Origin: Orenia marismortui DSM 5156
Lineage (GTDB): Bacteria > Bacillota > Halanaerobiia > Halobacteroidales > Halobacteroidaceae
Reading direction: 5' to 3'
Assembly (NCBI RefSeq): GCF_000379025.1
Contig: NZ_KB900620.1
Location: 240,802 to 304,801 of the forward strand
Length of the DNA: 64,000 bases
The notes beneath the pieces are model-generated. The model was not told where the DNA came from. It did not search any database and saw only the letters and a list, made by a program, of their open reading frames with translations. The translations under genes and the position numbers were made by a program. Below are positions 1 through 7,715 of this stretch, one piece after another. The stretch's first letter is position 1. Every line of letters starts with the position of its first letter.

Positions 1-1005
1 TTTGAGAATCTCTTTACTTATATATCGAGCTTCTTCCTTTCCACTTTGTGCTTTATATAATTTTAAAGCTTCACCTTCAGAATTTTCTGTCCACAACTTT
101 TTTTCTTTCCTGTTAACATTATTACGAACAACTGCAAAGGCAGCATCTAATATTTTCTTGGTGGAGCGATAATTTTGCTCTAACTTTATTATTTCTGTAT
201 CAGGGTAATCCTTTTCAAAACTTAAGATATTACTAATATCGGCACCTCTAAAACCATAAATACCTTGATCATCATCACCCACAACACAAATATTTCTATA
301 ACGTTCAGCTAATAAATTAATTAATTTATACTGAGCATGATTCACATCTTGATACTCATCAACTAATATGTATTTAAATTTCTCTTGGTAATAATCTAAA
401 ACTGCCGGATATTCTTCAAATAACTCTACCGTCTTCATAATTAAGTCATCAAAATCTAGTGCATTATTATCCTTCAATCTTGTTTGATAAACAGAATAAA
501 CTTGTCCTACAATTTCTTCAAAGTAATCATTAACTTCAAATTCTTGTTCTGACACTAGTTCATTTTTAGCATTACTAATTCTACCTAAAACAGCTCTAGG
601 ATTAAATTTCTTAGTATCTATATTTAATTCTTTTAAAATATTTTTAATTAAAGTTCTTTGATCTGATGTATCAAAGATAACAAAATTGGACTCATATCCC
701 AACTTTTTAATTTCTCGTCTTAAAATCCGAACACAAATAGAATGAAAAGTACTCATCCAAATTTGATTACTATTTTTTGAAATTAAATTCTCAATTCTAG
801 CTTTCATTTCTCCAGCTGCTTTATTAGTGAAAGTTACAGCAAGAATATTTGCTGCTGATACATCATATTTATAGATCAAATAAGCAATTCTATGGGTCAA
901 AACCCTTGTTTTTCCACTTCCAGCTCCAGCTAAAATTAATAATGGTCCTTGATTATGTTCTACAGCCATTTTTTGTTCTTTGTTTAATCCTTTTAAAATA
1001 TCCAT
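1..1005 (-). CDS. pcrA: UvrD/PcrA-type superfamily 1A DNA helicase, N-terminal part (runs off the window)
   Basis: The complement reads without a stop from an ATG at 1005 to the window edge, giving 335 residues of a protein normally about 720-750 long. It opens with MDILKGLNKEQKMAVEH, followed by the Walker A motif GAGSGKT. Helicase motif II is seen as DEYQDVN (with Y where most family members have F or T), motif III as QGIYGFRGA and motif IV as LEQNYRST. These make it a 3'-5' ATP-dependent helicase of the PcrA/UvrD/Rep family, which in Firmicutes acts in repair and plasmid replication. The start is fixed by a GGAGGAG site just upstream. PcrA is favoured over other UvrD-like paralogs because it opens at the N terminus without extra domains, but the diagnostic C-terminal half lies outside the window. 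Confidence 0.85.
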   Translation of the reverse strand, partial: MDILKGLNKEQKMAVEHNQGPLLILAGAGSGKTRVLTHRIAYLIYKYDVSAANILAVTFTNKAAGEMKARIENLISKNSNQIWMSTFHSICVRILRREIKKLGYESNFVIFDTSDQRTLIKNILKELNIDTKKFNPRAVLGRISNAKNELVSEQEFEVNDYFEEIVGQVYSVYQTRLKDNNALDFDDLIMKTVELFEEYPAVLDYYQEKFKYILVDEYQDVNHAQYKLINLLAERYRNICVVGDDDQGIYGFRGADISNILSFEKDYPDTEIIKLEQNYRSTKKILDAAFAVVRNNVNRKEKKLWTENSEGEALKLYKAQSGKEEARYISKEILK

Positions 1006-1185
1006 TTTACTCCTCCTCATTAGTTTCGGAGTTTACAAAACTTATTATATCAAAGTTATAATTATAGCAACAAATTCACTCTAACATTATATCTTAAAAA
1101 GCATACATTGTCTAATATTTTGGCCAGTGAACAATAGTTATATTATGGCTATATATATAATACCTTTTATAAAGGAGTGATAATA

Positions 1186-1710
1186 ATGAAAAAACTAATT
1201 ATAATAATGATAACCTTTATTTTAATAATTAGCTTTTTTATTGGTGGAATTATCAGTATTATTTTTAAATTTAAAGAAGAAGCTCATTCAAAAGAAAAAG
1301 TTCACCTTCCTAAAATCACTTTAACCGATTTAGAAAATAATAAAATCAGCTTTAATAAACTTGCTCAACCTACTATCTTATTATTCTTTCTTCCACAATC
1401 TAAAAGCTGCCAAGAAGAATTAGATATATTAAAAAAGTTCAAAAACCAATATCCTAAGTTGAATATTTTAGCAATTGCTATAGGTAATATTGATCCAAAG
1501 AAGATCCAAGAGCTAATTAATCAAAGCGAAATTAATTATCCGATTATAATTGATAAAAAAGTAAAATTAACAGAAAAATTATCCGTTACTGCAATTCCTA
1601 CCCTAGTATTTTATAATCCCTATGATAAACCATTTATTACTGTTGGACTAAAAGAAGAAACTGAGTTAGAAAAACTTTTAAAAGAACATCTCACATCTCT
1701 ATCTCTCTAA
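1186..1710 (+). CDS. Membrane-anchored thioredoxin-like (TlpA/redoxin) protein with a single cysteine
   Basis: A 174-residue protein with an N-terminal hydrophobic anchor (about residues 2-28), then a thioredoxin fold of the TlpA/AhpC type. The active-site region reads FFLPQSKSCQEEL: the second cysteine of the usual WCxxC is kept (about Cys75), but the first is serine. The cis-proline loop AIPTLVFY (about Pro138) is present. A GTG at 1177 is also in frame, but the AAAGGAG at 1171-1177 sits 8 bases before ATG 1186, so the ATG is the start. It is divergent from the helicase and monocistronic. With one cysteine it cannot do ordinary dithiol-disulfide exchange. It may act as a peroxiredoxin-like or mixed-disulfide protein facing the cell exterior. 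The specific role is unknown. Confidence 0.7.
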   Translation: MKKLIIIMITFILIISFFIGGIISIIFKFKEEAHSKEKVHLPKITLTDLENNKISFNKLAQPTILLFFLPQSKSCQEELDILKKFKNQYPKLNILAIAIGNIDPKKIQELINQSEINYPIIIDKKVKLTEKLSVTAIPTLVFYNPYDKPFITVGLKEETELEKLLKEHLTSLSL

Positions 1711-1858
1711 ATCTTAGCAGCTATAATATTCCAAATTATAGCTACCAAAATTCAATAACAATTTAATATATAGTATTTACTATATATTAAATCACTTCAA
1801 ATATTATTTTTCGACAAAATTAATATTTTGGACAAAAATATTAATTTATCTTAGCAAA

Positions 1859-1898
1859 AAAAAAGTAAGCTGGAGTTTAAACTCCAGCTTACTTTTTT
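1859..1898. terminator. Bidirectional terminator between the redoxin and abrB genes
   Basis: A perfect 20+20 base inverted repeat (1859-1878 with 1879-1898). A runs on the left and T runs on the right give U-tracts to transcripts from either side. It lies between the convergent ends of the redoxin gene and abrB. Confidence 0.85.
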
Positions 1899-1919
1899 AA
1901 GTAATTGATAATCCCTAAA

Positions 1920-2177
1920 TTAAGCAGTTTCTTCTGCTTTATCAGTCATTTCTCCTAAACATTCTGTACAAATAACTTTACCTTTAAAGTCTACTGTATC
2001 TCCTGCATTTCCACAGAAAGTACATGCTGGTTCATACTTTTTGAAGATAATCTTATCGTCATCCACATAAATTTCTAGTGGATCCTTTGTATCAATTCCT
2101 AAAGTTCTTCTTAATTCAATTGGAATCACCATTCTACCCAAATTATCTACTTTTCTTACAATACCAGTTGATTTCAT
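1920..2177 (-). CDS. abrB: AbrB-family transition-state regulator with a C-terminal CxxC pair
   Basis: An 85-residue protein whose first 50 residues (MKSTGIVRKVDNLGRMVIPI...) closely follow the swapped-hairpin AbrB DNA-binding domain, including the R-R-T-L-G and E-I-Y segments. The C-terminal part differs from Bacillus AbrB. It carries Cys52-x2-Cys55 and Cys70-x2-Cys73, which look like a small zinc-binding knuckle. In Firmicutes these proteins are global repressors of stationary-phase and sporulation-related genes. It is single-gene, with a clear TCCTCC-complement ribosome site and its own consensus promoter upstream. AbrB is often autoregulated, but no operator is recognisable by eye. The family call is firm; equivalence to abrB rather than another member such as Abh or SpoVT is inferred from N-terminal similarity and length. 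Confidence 0.9.
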   Translation of the reverse strand: MKSTGIVRKVDNLGRMVIPIELRRTLGIDTKDPLEIYVDDDKIIFKKYEPACTFCGNAGDTVDFKGKVICTECLGEMTDKAEETA

Positions 2178-2232
2178 AAATATATTCCTCCTTAAATAAG
2201 ATAAGTTTCGACATTTATTTTGATTTAATTAC

Positions 2233-2261
2233 ATTATAGCAATTTATCCAACTTATGTCAA
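2233..2261 (-). promoter_or_regulatory. Sigma-A promoter for abrB
   Basis: On the minus strand TTGACA (2256-2261) and TATAAT (2233-2238) are separated by exactly 17 bases, a full consensus match about 55 bases before the abrB start. Confidence 0.85.
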
Positions 2262-2603
2262 TAAGTTTTTACTAAAAAATACTTTTTTTTGCTGTTAAAA
2301 TATAATTAGTTTTGAAATTAATGGTTTCCGGATTAAATTATGTATGTTCAAAATTAGTTTTACCAAGTAAAGGAAAACAATTATTCTTATAAAATAAAAA
2401 TAATTGTATTACTTATATTTTTTTACAAGACATTTTTCGACATCTTACGCAAATGAATTATATCAGACCTCCCACACCTTGTCAATCTTTTTCCAGATAT
2501 TTTTAAATTAATTAAAAAATTAATCTTATACAAATTAATTAAATTCTCTGTGATATTATATCTTTTTATATAAATATATAGTAATAATTAAACACTTTAA
2601 AAT
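2262..2603. other. AT-rich intergenic stretch upstream of abrB, no gene seen
   Basis: About 340 bases between the abrB promoter and the next terminator. It has stops in all frames and no ribosome site followed by a useful open frame. TTTTTCGACA-like words occur here (2431-2440) and also near 1807. I see no feature I can name. Confidence 0.5.
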
Positions 2604-2641
2604 AAAAAGCTCCTAACTGAAAAATCAGTTAGGAGCTTTTT
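2604..2641 (-). terminator. Terminator after the FAD dehydrogenase gene
   Basis: Inverted repeat 2604-2620 / 2625-2641 (17-base arms, AAAA loop), just past the stop codon of the leftward flavoprotein gene and followed by T residues on that strand. Confidence 0.85.
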
Positions 2642-2643
2642 AT

Positions 2644-4029
2644 CTATTTTATTTTTTTTAAAATATTTTCTGCAATCACAATTCCTGATGAAGAAGCCTG
2701 CATTAAACCACGAGTAATACCAGCACCATCGCCAGCAGTATATAAATTCTTAATTTTTGTTTCTAAAGTATTATTAACTTCTAGTCTAGAAGAGTAAAAT
2801 TTAACTTCTACCCCATATATAAGTGTATGACGAGAATAAACCCCAGGGCATACCTTATCCAAAGCTTGTAACATTTCATCTATAGCCTTTAAGTGACGAT
2901 ATGGTAATACTAGGCTCAAATCACCAGGAGTAGCATCCTTTAATGTTGGAGTTACTAATCCACGCTTAATTCTTTCAGCAGTAGACCTTCTTCCATTGAG
3001 GAAATCTCCTAAACGTTGAACAATTACTCCTCCACCTAATAGGTTAGCTAATTTAGCAATATCCTTACCATAAGTAATTGGTTCTTTGAAAGGTTCTGTA
3101 AATGTTTTACTAACCAATAAAGCAAAGTTAGTATTCTGACTTTTCCTTGTAGCATGGCTATGACCATTAACTGTAATTAAACCATTGTTATTTTCATTTA
3201 CCACCTCACCATTAGGGCACATACAGAAAGTTCTAACTTTATCATCGAAAGTGGGAGAATGGTAAATAAACTTAGATTCATAAACAACGTCAGTCAGCTC
3301 TTTCATAACAGCTGCTGGCAATTCCACTCTAACACCTATATCTACAGGGTTAATAGTTGTTCTAATACCTAATCTCTGTGCTTCTGATGTAAGCCACTCA
3401 GCATTTTCCCTACCTGGAGCAACTACAACCATCTGACTATTAATCTCTTCTCCTTTACTAGTCTTTACCCCTATGATTTTATCGCCATCTACTATAAGTT
3501 CTTCTACCTTAACTCCGGTTCTAACATCCACTCCATTCTCTATTAAATGATCTTTCATCTTACTTAGAACACTTTTACTATGACCAGTTCCTAAGTGTCT
3601 AATTTTTGAAGGTATAAATTTCAATTCTGCTTTAATAGCTTGATCGTTAATTTCTTCTATAATTTCTTTTGAAGGTCCATATACTTTATCAGGAGCCCCA
3701 AATTTTTTGTAAACTTCATCTGCATAATCTATTAACTCAGCCAATCGTTCTTTTCCTATATATTCGTCTAAATGCCCACCAATTTCATTGGAGAGAGTCA
3801 ACTTACCATCACTAAAAGCTCCAGCTCCACCCCAACCACAAACAATAGAACAATTCTTACATTTTATACAATCTATATCTTTAGATTTCATTGGACAATC
3901 TCTTTTTGCTATATCTATACCTTTTTCTAAGATCAAAATATCTAAATCACTTTTTTTAACTAATTCTAATGCAGTAAAAATACCGGCTGGACCTGCACCT
4001 ACAATTACTAAATCATAATTTTTGGACAT
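2644..4029 (-). CDS. NAD(P)/FAD-dependent oxidoreductase of the COG2509 type
   Basis: A 461-residue soluble flavoprotein. The N-terminal Rossmann motif is VGAGPAG (residues 10-16). A cysteine-rich insert follows at about residues 45-64 (C45, C54, C57, C60, C64), then GWGGAGAFSDGKL, which is typical of the 'FAD-utilizing dehydrogenase' group. The C terminus has the second FAD contact, LYTAGDGAGITRG, near residue 430. Substrate and partner are unknown for this family, and the cysteine cluster could hold an Fe-S centre. A TTG at 4032 is also in frame, but ATG 4029 is better placed after the AAAGGGTGAT site. The gene appears to stand alone: a terminator follows it, and PrsW lies beyond its own upstream region. 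Confidence 0.8.
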   Translation of the reverse strand: MSKNYDLVIVGAGPAGIFTALELVKKSDLDILILEKGIDIAKRDCPMKSKDIDCIKCKNCSIVCGWGGAGAFSDGKLTLSNEIGGHLDEYIGKERLAELIDYADEVYKKFGAPDKVYGPSKEIIEEINDQAIKAELKFIPSKIRHLGTGHSKSVLSKMKDHLIENGVDVRTGVKVEELIVDGDKIIGVKTSKGEEINSQMVVVAPGRENAEWLTSEAQRLGIRTTINPVDIGVRVELPAAVMKELTDVVYESKFIYHSPTFDDKVRTFCMCPNGEVVNENNNGLITVNGHSHATRKSQNTNFALLVSKTFTEPFKEPITYGKDIAKLANLLGGGVIVQRLGDFLNGRRSTAERIKRGLVTPTLKDATPGDLSLVLPYRHLKAIDEMLQALDKVCPGVYSRHTLIYGVEVKFYSSRLEVNNTLETKIKNLYTAGDGAGITRGLMQASSSGIVIAENILKKIK

Positions 4030-4158
4030 CAAATCACCCTTTCATTCAAAGTGAATGTTCGTTTATTTTAAAGCCACCTTAATTATATTACCATAAATTA
4101 TACTTTATTTCAACATTTAAGCTAATATTTAAGGTATTCTATCAACTAACATTCGTTT

Positions 4159-4821
4159 TTATTTGAAAGGAGATGCCTCAACAGCTCGATTAATTAGTAT
4201 TATTAGATAAACATAAAAAAGCCCTACCATAGAATAAACAATATAATTAGACACTAATCCACTCATAATTAAAAAATCATAAACTCCATGCAAAATAATA
4301 ACCGATATCAACCCTTTATAAATTAAGGAAGATTGCTTTTCGATCTTTGCTTTACCCAAATAATAGCCCATAATTCCAGAAAAAGATGCATGAACTAAAC
4401 TCGTAATTACGGCTCTAATTAGCCCAACCTGAAATCCAAATACATAGGTATATAATAAGTTCTCCAAAGCAGCAAAACCCAAACCGGCTGATACAGAATA
4501 AATAATTCCATCAACTGGTTCATCAAATTCTTCAGAATTATAAATCGTATATCTAATTACTGCAAACTTTGCAAATTCTTCTACTATACCAATTACTCCA
4601 ATTGTCAAAAGCAATAAGATAAAAAGATTTGATGGGTTGGATATCGATCTAGCAAAAGGAGTTTCTATAAATCCAACAGGAACCACAGCCAAAGCTCCAT
4701 AAATAAAAGCCTTTAAAACTAAAGCAGCTGGTTCTGGTTCATATCTATCTTTGCGGTAAAAAAAGTAGACCCATAATAGACCAGGTAACAGTGATACAAA
4801 TAACAACCAAAATATGTTCAT
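4159..4821 (-). CDS. prsW: PrsW-family intramembrane metalloprotease
   Basis: A 220-residue protein with about seven or eight hydrophobic segments. The family's membrane-embedded motifs are all visible: EEFAK (81-85, EExxK), FAALEN (116-121), His144 within LVHASFSG and HGVYD (178-182, HxxxD). In Bacillus, PrsW makes the first cut in an anti-sigma factor (RsiW) in response to envelope stress or antimicrobial peptides. No sigma/anti-sigma pair is visible in this window, so its substrate here is unknown. ATG 4821 is preferred over 4824 because it is 6 bases from AGGAGG. The small beta-grasp protein ends 10 bases upstream, so the two are probably co-transcribed. Confidence 0.85.
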   Translation of the reverse strand: MNIFWLLFVSLLPGLLWVYFFYRKDRYEPEPAALVLKAFIYGALAVVPVGFIETPFARSISNPSNLFILLLLTIGVIGIVEEFAKFAVIRYTIYNSEEFDEPVDGIIYSVSAGLGFAALENLLYTYVFGFQVGLIRAVITSLVHASFSGIMGYYLGKAKIEKQSSLIYKGLISVIILHGVYDFLIMSGLVSNYIVYSMVGLFYVYLIILINRAVEASPFK

Positions 4822-4831
4822 CATCTTCCTC

Positions 4832-5059
4832 CTAGTTTATCTTTTTAACTTCAGTAATTACTGGATTAATTATAAATGCAATCTGGTCATAAGGCTTTAT
4901 CTGATAATCCTCAACTTCATAAAACCCATTAACTAATATACTATATTCTGATGGTACATCTAATACTTCTTGTAATTTTAATAAACTGATGTAGTCCTTT
5001 ATTATCATATTAAAACAATCATATCTTTTTGAGCTGATTATCTCTACTCCTATTACCAT
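4832..5059 (-). CDS. Small ThiS/MoaD-like beta-grasp protein without the C-terminal diglycine
   Basis: 75 residues. The stretch from about residue 34 (DVPSEYSILVNGFYEVEDY...) to 64 (YDQIAFIINPV) follows the ThiS/MoaD pattern: V-x-V-N-G, a charged turn, then a D/Q-x-I-x-F-I strand. The chain ends in EVKKIN and has no Gly-Gly, so it cannot be adenylated and thiolated like ThiS. A strong GAGGTG site precedes the ATG. It lies 10 bases upstream of prsW, which implies a shared transcript. The function is unknown. It may be a structural or adaptor beta-grasp protein for PrsW or a neighbouring complex. The fold assignment is by pattern only. Confidence 0.5.
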   Translation of the reverse strand: MVIGVEIISSKRYDCFNMIIKDYISLLKLQEVLDVPSEYSILVNGFYEVEDYQIKPYDQIAFIINPVITEVKKIN

Positions 5060-5134
5060 TTTCTCACCTCATCAATTATTATATCTTAAAGACTGAATTA
5101 TATTCACAAACCTAAGCTTACTTAATACATAATA

Positions 5135-6172
5135 TTAATAAATAAGTAAAATTGTTATTAAAGTCACTATACTAACTACAACTTCAGCCCCTAAACCAAC
5201 AAAAAATGGTTTGAGACCACTTTCTTTCATCTTTGAAATTTCCGTTCTAAAACCAACACCAACAAAAGACAACATAAATGCCCATTTGTAAAGGTGCTTA
5301 ATATTAGCAATATTTTCTTTACTAAAAAAACCTAGAGTTGATAATAGTGACATCAATAAAAAGCCTAATAAAAACTTAGGAAATCTATCCCAAATAAATT
5401 TAGCTTTATTCTCAACTTCTTCTGTCACTCCTTGTTTAGCATAATAAAGAGCAAAAAATAAGATTATAATTCCCATTAATGCATTTCTAGATAACTTAGT
5501 TATAGTAGCAACTTGACCTGCTGCTTCAGAAAATGCAAAACCTGTTGCCAAAGATTCTGCAGTATTATCAATAGCTAACCCTGACCAAAACCCAAAAGCT
5601 TGATCTGACAAATCCATAATTTGGCCTAAAAGCGGATATAAAAATACCATAATTGCTCCAAAAATCAGTATTGTAGCTATAGCCAAACTAGCTTCTTCTT
5701 CATCGGCATCTATAGCACCAGAAGCACCAATAATTGCTGATACACCACAAATTCCAATTCCTATCCCCAATAAACTTCCTAATTTATCACTCAGCCCAAA
5801 TTTTTTAGCCAGAAATTTTACAGTTACTATAGATACTATAATTTCCAACACAACTAGTATTAATCCAATTGTCCCTATTTCTAATATATTCTGTAATACC
5901 AATCTAGCTCCTAATAAAACAATCCCTAATTTTAACCATAATTCATAGCTTTCTATTCCTGCTACAAATATTTGGGGCAATTTAATTGTATTACTAATTA
6001 GTATTCCTAATAAAATTGCAATTAACACATACTCCATATGAGGAATATACCCTGCTATGATTTTCGAAATATACCCCACTACAAATAACAATATTATACC
6101 AGGGATCTTCTTTATTAGTCTAGAAGTTATCAAATTTAATTTATAACTCTTTGCTAATTCTACAACAGACAT
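5135..6172 (-). CDS. yeiH: YeiH-family (UPF0324) putative sulfate exporter / membrane transporter
   Basis: A 345-residue, roughly ten-helix membrane protein. Typical YeiH/UPF0324 stretches are present: LLGARLVLQNI, IGICGVSAIIGASG and WSGLAIDNTAES. Homologs are annotated as putative sulfate exporters on the basis of gene context with sulfur metabolism; the substrate is not firmly established. The longer frame starting at 6193 would begin inside the stop region of the preceding small ORF. The AAAGGAGG site 7 bases before ATG 6172 sets the start. A 35-codon membrane peptide ends 14 bases upstream, which suggests translational coupling. Confidence 0.85.
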   Translation of the reverse strand: MSVVELAKSYKLNLITSRLIKKIPGIILLFVVGYISKIIAGYIPHMEYVLIAILLGILISNTIKLPQIFVAGIESYELWLKLGIVLLGARLVLQNILEIGTIGLILVVLEIIVSIVTVKFLAKKFGLSDKLGSLLGIGIGICGVSAIIGASGAIDADEEEASLAIATILIFGAIMVFLYPLLGQIMDLSDQAFGFWSGLAIDNTAESLATGFAFSEAAGQVATITKLSRNALMGIIILFFALYYAKQGVTEEVENKAKFIWDRFPKFLLGFLLMSLLSTLGFFSKENIANIKHLYKWAFMLSFVGVGFRTEISKMKESGLKPFFVGLGAEVVVSIVTLITILLIY

Positions 6173-6186
6173 ATGAATCCTCCTTT

Positions 6187-6294
6187 TTACCAAGAAATAT
6201 TATCAATTAATCCTAACTTAATTAACAATCCTAAAACAATCCCTATAATTACAGCTATCCAATCGGTAGAAACCCCTATCTTCTCCAGTTCCAT
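6187..6294 (-). CDS. Unannotated 35-residue single-pass membrane peptide upstream of yeiH
   Basis: ATG 6294 follows a very strong AAAGGAGGTG site and opens a 35-codon frame ending at TAA 6187. The peptide starts MELEKIGVSTDWIA, continues as one hydrophobic helix (about residues 13-29) and ends in DNISW. The stop is 14 bases from the yeiH ATG, and the yeiH ribosome site overlaps this stop region. This spacing is what translational coupling looks like. I do not recognise the family. A small subunit, chaperone or leader-type regulator of the transporter would all fit. Confidence 0.6.
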   Translation of the reverse strand: MELEKIGVSTDWIAVIIGIVLGLLIKLGLIDNISW

Positions 6295-6346
6295 TTATTT
6301 TCACCTCCTTTATAAAATTATTAATCTCAGCAATAAAATATGAAAA

Positions 6347-6478
6347 AAACTTTACCCACAGTCATTTGAATATAGGTAAAGTTTAAAATTTTAAACTTAA
6401 AAGAAATATTAAATTGGTCATTATCTTTTAGCTACTAGAGATTAACTTTTAGGGTTTACTAATACCTAATCCCTAAAA
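6347..6478. promoter_or_regulatory. Cluster of inverted repeats between yeiH and the terminase-like gene
   Basis: Three symmetric sequences lie in the divergent intergenic region. They are AAACTTTACC 6347-6356 with GGTAAAGTTT 6375-6384, a perfect 20-base palindrome at 6379-6398, and TTTTAGGG 6447-6454 with CCCTAAAA 6471-6478. They could be operators or transcript hairpins for either gene. No matching regulator gene is adjacent. Confidence 0.4.
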
Positions 6479-6557
6479 TCTATAGTTGCTTCTATAGTAA
6501 ATATAGTAATAATTAACAATATAACTAGAATATAATTATTTATGAGGGGGAGATAAC

Positions 6558-6902
6558 ATGTTAGAAAAGATTTGGAGGAAATTACTAAAGGGCTTTAACA
6601 ATAATAAGCAAGAAAAAAACAATTCTTCAATTTCCCAATCAGATTCGGAAAACAAAGAATTTCCTGAAGATATATTCTTTAAAAACAAATGGGAGAAGTT
6701 AAAGGGAAGAAAATCTGATCCATTAAATGAAAGACAGAAAAAATTTGTAGTAGAATATTTAAAAGATCACCATGTAGAAAAAGCTGCCATTCGGGCAGGA
6801 TATTCCAAAAGAACAGCCAATGCAAATGGAACAATTTTATTATCATTAGCCAAAATTAATAATGCTATTAAAAAGGAAAGAAACAGATCAATTAACAAGT
6901 GA
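6558..6902 (+). CDS. Orphan phage terminase small subunit-like DNA-binding protein
   Basis: 114 residues. After a polar, Asn/Ser-rich N-terminal 50 residues comes a segment (about 55-98) of the terminase small-subunit helix-turn-helix type: LNERQKKFVVEYL, KAAIRAGYS, KRTANANG, LLS. In phages this domain recognises the packaging site. Here the C-terminal oligomerisation and large-subunit contact region is missing, and no other phage gene is nearby. It has a strong GAGGGGGAG ribosome site and its own terminator, so it looks like an expressed, possibly domesticated DNA-binding protein rather than debris. The function is unknown. Confidence 0.7.
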   Translation: MLEKIWRKLLKGFNNNKQEKNNSSISQSDSENKEFPEDIFFKNKWEKLKGRKSDPLNERQKKFVVEYLKDHHVEKAAIRAGYSKRTANANGTILLSLAKINNAIKKERNRSINK

Positions 6903-6925
6903 GCCTTAAACAAGGCTCCTTTTAT
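6901..6925 (+). terminator. Terminator of the terminase-like gene
   Basis: Stem GAGCCTT / AAGGCTC (6901-6907 / 6912-6918) with loop AAAC, followed by CTTTTATTTTA. The stem begins inside the stop codon. Confidence 0.8.
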
Positions 6926-6929
6926 TTTA

Positions 6930-7691
6930 CTATATTATACTTATTTTTAATCCATCATAAGCAAGCTGAACATTATTAGGCAAATCTTTATTGACACTTT
7001 CATGCTCAAGACGATGGGATAAATGAGTAAAATAAGTTTGAGGTACTTCAAGTTTATTTACCACTTCTAAGGCTTGATCAATATTCATGTGAGTTGAATG
7101 GGGTTCATAGCGTAAAGCATCTATAATCAGTAGGTCTATTCCTTCTAATAACCTATAACTTTCTGCAGAGATAAAACTGCAATCAGTTAGATATGCCATA
7201 TTGGCAATCCTATAACCTAATATATCTAACTTACCATGCTTAATAGGTATAGGAACTATGGTGCTATTTTTTATTTCAAAATTTCCACTTACTTGGTGTA
7301 AAGTAACCTCTGGAATCCCACCACCTATTTGAAAAGGATTAAAAATATAAGAAAAAACTCTTTTAATTTCTTTAATGGCCCTTTGATTACCATAACAAGG
7401 TATCGCTTTCTTTTGTAGCCTATTAATCCCTGTTAAATCATCAAACCCCATCAAATGATCAGCATGAGTATGTGTAAATAGTACTGCATCAATAGTTGTT
7501 ATATTATTTCTTATTAGTTGTAAGCGTAATTCTGGTGCAGTATCAATCAATAAAGAGCTAGTATCTAACTCTATATAAATAGATGATCTATACCTTTTAT
7601 TCTTAGGATTATTAGATAAACAAGTAGAGCAACTACATCCTATAATTGGTACACCATGAGAAGTTCCTGTTCCTAAAAAAGTAATTTCCAA
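6930..7691 (-). CDS. MBL-fold metallohydrolase, PhnP-like
   Basis: A 253-residue metallo-beta-lactamase-fold enzyme. The start MEITFLGTGTSHGVP is followed by a cysteine motif (C19, C21, C24), and the metal-binding THTHADH lies at 73-79. Further zinc ligands are likely in LTDCSF and in the C-terminal THLSHR. The glycine- and cysteine-containing N terminus resembles PhnP (cyclic phosphoribosyl phosphodiesterase) and related phosphodiesterases. Without a phn cluster the substrate is open. Translation appears to begin at TTG 7691, 5 bases after GGAGGTG. It is followed leftward by the convergent terminase-like gene and preceded by an unknown membrane-anchored protein 24 bases away, probably in one operon. 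Confidence 0.8.
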   Translation of the reverse strand: MEITFLGTGTSHGVPIIGCSCSTCLSNNPKNKRYRSSIYIELDTSSLLIDTAPELRLQLIRNNITTIDAVLFTHTHADHLMGFDDLTGINRLQKKAIPCYGNQRAIKEIKRVFSYIFNPFQIGGGIPEVTLHQVSGNFEIKNSTIVPIPIKHGKLDILGYRIANMAYLTDCSFISAESYRLLEGIDLLIIDALRYEPHSTHMNIDQALEVVNKLEVPQTYFTHLSHRLEHESVNKDLPNNVQLAYDGLKISII

Positions 7692-7715
7692 AAAAGCACC
7701 TCCATTAGAATAAAA

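Noticed and set aside
6558-6902. Prophage region
   Set aside because: No second phage gene, integrase or attachment repeat was found around the single terminase-like gene.
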